Shown: piece after piece, positions 32,347 to 32,357 of the stretch | How positions within the stretch are numbered: the stretch's first letter is position 1 | Layout of the letters: the number at the start of each line of letters is the position of its first letter | DNA from: Thermoanaerobacter sp. A7A | GTDB lineage: Bacteria > Bacillota > Thermoanaerobacteria > Thermoanaerobacterales > Thermoanaerobacteraceae | Assembly (NCBI RefSeq): GCF_000445185.1 | Contig: NZ_AVAF01000140.1 | Span: 1-32,357, forward strand | Direction of reading: 5' to 3' | Length of the DNA: 32,357 nucleotides | Notes under the pieces: generated by a model | The model's database searches: none | Told to the model about the DNA's origin: nothing | The model's input: only the letters and a program-made list of their open reading frames with translations | Position numbers and translations under genes: made by a program

Positions 32347-32357
32347 CACATACCCTC

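Noticed and set aside
32292-32357. Full SAM riboswitch
   Set aside because: Only the terminator-like arm is in the window; the aptamer core is not present, so only the attenuator is called.
1-32357. CRISPR array, tRNA, rRNA or intact transposase
   Set aside because: No regular spaced repeats, cloverleaf or rRNA-like blocks, and no transposase motifs were seen on either strand.

Overview
The window reads as chromosomal DNA of a low-GC, flagellated, spore-forming thermophilic clostridium; gene content and protein style point to Thermoanaerobacter or Caldanaerobacter. This rests on AT-rich codon use, strong GGAGG ribosome sites, a Spo0E-type phosphatase, a FliW-CsrA-flagellin module, and a late flagellar gene order that matches Bacillus subtilis (comFC-yvyF-flgM-flgN-flgK-flgL-yviE-fliW-csrA-hag ... 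flaG-fliD-fliS-fliT). The genus is inference; no marker gene was compared.

Layout. Bases 1-150 hold a GC-rich, strongly folded RNA-like element with no associated gene in view. Bases 213-2433 (minus) are a polar amino acid ABC transporter (ATPase, frameshifted permease, lipoprotein binding protein) behind a near-perfect sigma-A promoter. The intergenic stretch 2560-2765 carries three phased DnaA-box matches and two hairpins. A small zinc-ribbon gene (2766-2963, minus) follows, with a message whose 3' end is complementary to its own ribosome site. Next comes a chemoreceptor gene (3194-4679, plus) broken by an internal deletion.

Bases 4704-7444 (minus) are flaG-fliD-fliS-fliT, then spo0E (minus) and asnB (plus). 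Bases 9795-12458 (minus) are a three-gene GATC (MboI/DpnII-type) restriction-modification operon lying between two copies of the same inverted-repeat terminator. Bases 12768-21710 (minus) are one long, tightly packed operon for a legionaminic-acid-type nonulosonate (legB, legC, legG, legI, an N-acetyltransferase, ptmE, legF), the Maf/DUF115 flagellin glycosyltransferase and a small unknown protein. Bases 21893-27366 (minus) are hag, csrA, fliW, yviE, flgL, flgK, flgN and flgM; yvyF, comFC, recD2 and metK lie upstream of them.

How it works together. I find five SigD (sigma-28)-type promoters of the form TAAA-N15-GCCGATAT: before comFC/yvyF, flgM, hag, the maf/leg operon and flaG. The filament protein, its glycosylation machinery, the cap, its chaperones and the anti-sigma factor therefore look like one late-flagellar regulon. 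CsrA, encoded just upstream of hag, has two well-placed binding sites in the hag leader, and FliW should relieve that repression. Compared with Bacillus, the hag to flaG-fliD neighbourhood has been split by an island of about 14 kb carrying sugar biosynthesis, the restriction system, asnB and spo0E.

Three genes show frame or deletion damage (permease, chemoreceptor, probably the yvyF tail). Two of these sit at A-runs, so sequencing error must be excluded before calling them decayed.
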